This document shows positions 63,475 through 64,000 of a DNA stretch of 64,000 nt, one piece after another. The translations under genes were made by a program, and so were the position numbers. Origin of the DNA: Calothrix parasitica NIES-267 (lineage in GTDB: Bacteria; Cyanobacteriota; Cyanobacteriia; Cyanobacteriales; Nostocaceae); contig NZ_AP018229.1 in assembly GCF_002368095.1 (NCBI RefSeq), positions 47,663-111,662 on the forward strand, given 5' to 3'. Numbering within the stretch: the stretch's first letter is position 1; the number at the start of each line of letters is the position of its first letter. The notes under the pieces were generated by a model. It was not told the DNA's origin. It ran no database searches and saw only the letters and a program-made list of their open reading frames with translations.

Positions 63475-63933
63475 ATGAACACTTTTAAAAATCCCCAACA
63501 AAGAGAATCCCTTGCTGACTATGTAACGAGAATCCGAAAACATTTGAGAATGACTCAGTTTGAGTTAGCGGATGCTGCTGGTATCCATTCTCGTTCTGTA
63601 GGAAAGATTGAGCGGGGGCTGACGGTTAGAATCAATCGTAAAACCATGCAAGGTTTAGCGATTGGCTTGGGAATCCCACTTGAATACTTGGAAGCTGTAA
63701 GTAGGGGTGAAGAAGTTAAACAAGTTCATTCGATTAAATTTTGTCCCCAGTGTTGGACTCCTGGAAGTGATGCTGACCCAATCTGGGGGAATGTTCGAGC
63801 AAAATTCTGTTATCTATGCGGTACTCAGTTACGAGCAAGTTGCGCTAATTGCGGGCATCCTGTTGTGTCGTTGAGGTATAAATTTTGCCCAATGTGCGGA
63901 AAGCCTTATAAATCAGAAAATCAAAAACCTTGA
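63475..63933 (+). CDS. XRE-type HTH fused to zinc ribbons
   Basis: 152 aa. Residues 12-75 are a Cro/C1-type HTH: YVTRIRKHLRMTQFELADAA, HSRSVGKIERGL. From residue 85 three CxxC-type pairs follow: IKFCPQCWTPG, AKFCYLCGTQLRASCANCGH, YKFCPMCGKPYK. It is divergent from tnpI and lies directly inside the right transposon end. It may regulate the element or be cargo. Confidence 0.8.
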   Translation: MNTFKNPQQRESLADYVTRIRKHLRMTQFELADAAGIHSRSVGKIERGLTVRINRKTMQGLAIGLGIPLEYLEAVSRGEEVKQVHSIKFCPQCWTPGSDADPIWGNVRAKFCYLCGTQLRASCANCGHPVVSLRYKFCPMCGKPYKSENQKP

Positions 63934-63949
63934 AAGCTATATATAGAAA

Positions 63950-63999
63950 GAGTTTTAAGACCATCTTGCAGGTTTTTACACGTATCTCGGCTCAATGCC
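63950..63999. repeat. Tn3 terminal inverted repeat, right
   Basis: Begins GAGTTTTAAGACCATCTTGC and ends CGGCTCAATGCC. Partner of 58873-58922 in inverse orientation. Confidence 0.92.
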
Positions 64000-64000
64000 C

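Larger units (their letters stand above)
58873..64000. mobile_element. Tn3-family transposon with TnpI-type recombinase
   Basis: Bounded by 50-bp inverted repeats (58873-58922 and 63950-63999, 49 of 50 identical). It contains TnpA (leftward), a tyrosine recombinase (leftward), a 16-bp inverted-repeat candidate resolution site and two small rightward genes. The right end lies at the window edge, so the target duplication cannot be checked. Confidence 0.9.

Noticed and set aside
1..64000. Plasmid replication initiator (Rep)
   Set aside because: No product has a recognisable Rep, primase-helicase or winged-helix initiator domain; the gene is probably outside the window.

Overview
The window looks like part of a large, AT-rich cyanobacterial plasmid, probably from a filamentous species. 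The cyanobacterial evidence is one HIP1 octamer (GCGATCGC at 49130), the TAGTGCGAGC...GCTCGCACTA repeat at 22061, a Calx-beta/RTX/DUF4114 secreted protein, and many small genes of cyanobacterial-plasmid type. The plasmid evidence is two unrelated partition loci, several site-specific recombinases, and no housekeeping gene. I found no replication initiator, tRNA, rRNA or CRISPR array.

Layout. 1-2.4 kb: leftward plasmid/phage-type genes (a YubB/Api92-like fragment, a candidate gp32-like ssDNA-binding protein, two unknowns), then a 130-bp palindrome. 2.9-5.9 kb: a YhcG-type nuclease and two leftward secreted or membrane proteins, one with a C-terminal amidase domain. 6.2-13.4 kb: the most unusual metabolic block. 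An HTH-EgtD-like methyltransferase diverges from a rightward run: small unknown gene, class I methyltransferase, AlaRS-like protein, MccF-type S66 peptidase, AsnRS-like catalytic core, and (after a terminator-like hairpin) an S9-type hydrolase. This has the look of a small peptidyl- or aminoacyl-nucleotide pathway with self-immunity. 14.2-21.8 kb: a polytopic membrane protein, a 667-aa secreted toxin-like protein with possible immunity genes behind it, a methyltransferase and a YgjP-like metallopeptidase. 24.0-26.4 kb: a DUF4062 (TIR-related) protein convergent with a two-TM macro-domain protein, resembling a Thoeris-type NAD-signal defence pair. 27.3-27.6 kb: three strong hairpin modules in tandem. 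28.3-34.7 kb: a giant secreted RTX/lipase protein split by an IS630-family element; removing the element restores one frame.

34.9-38.4 kb holds small unknown genes. 38.4-40.9 kb has no ORF but carries a likely small RNA and then a dense series of perfect hairpins ending in a terminator: a candidate large ornate noncoding RNA. 40.9-42.6 kb is a partition locus (ParA, a small DNA-binding protein, a third small protein) surrounded by about twelve 17-20 bp dyad repeats. 42.7-52.5 kb is small plasmid genes, two of them sharing an unusual palindromic operator, plus a type I restriction HsdR_N-like protein. 52.8-54.5 kb is a classical parA-parB operon with two 22-bp palindromic parS candidates, one inside parB. 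54.5-57 kb holds further PDDEXK-type nucleases and a dead recombinase.

The right end is a Tn3-family transposon (58873 to about 64000) bounded by 50-bp inverted repeats. It has TnpA, a TnpI-like tyrosine recombinase, a 16-bp inverted-repeat candidate resolution site, and a passenger gene joining a Cro/C1 HTH to zinc ribbons. A second tyrosine recombinase with a C-terminal zinc ribbon lies just outside its left end.

All family names come from reading motifs by eye; no search was run.
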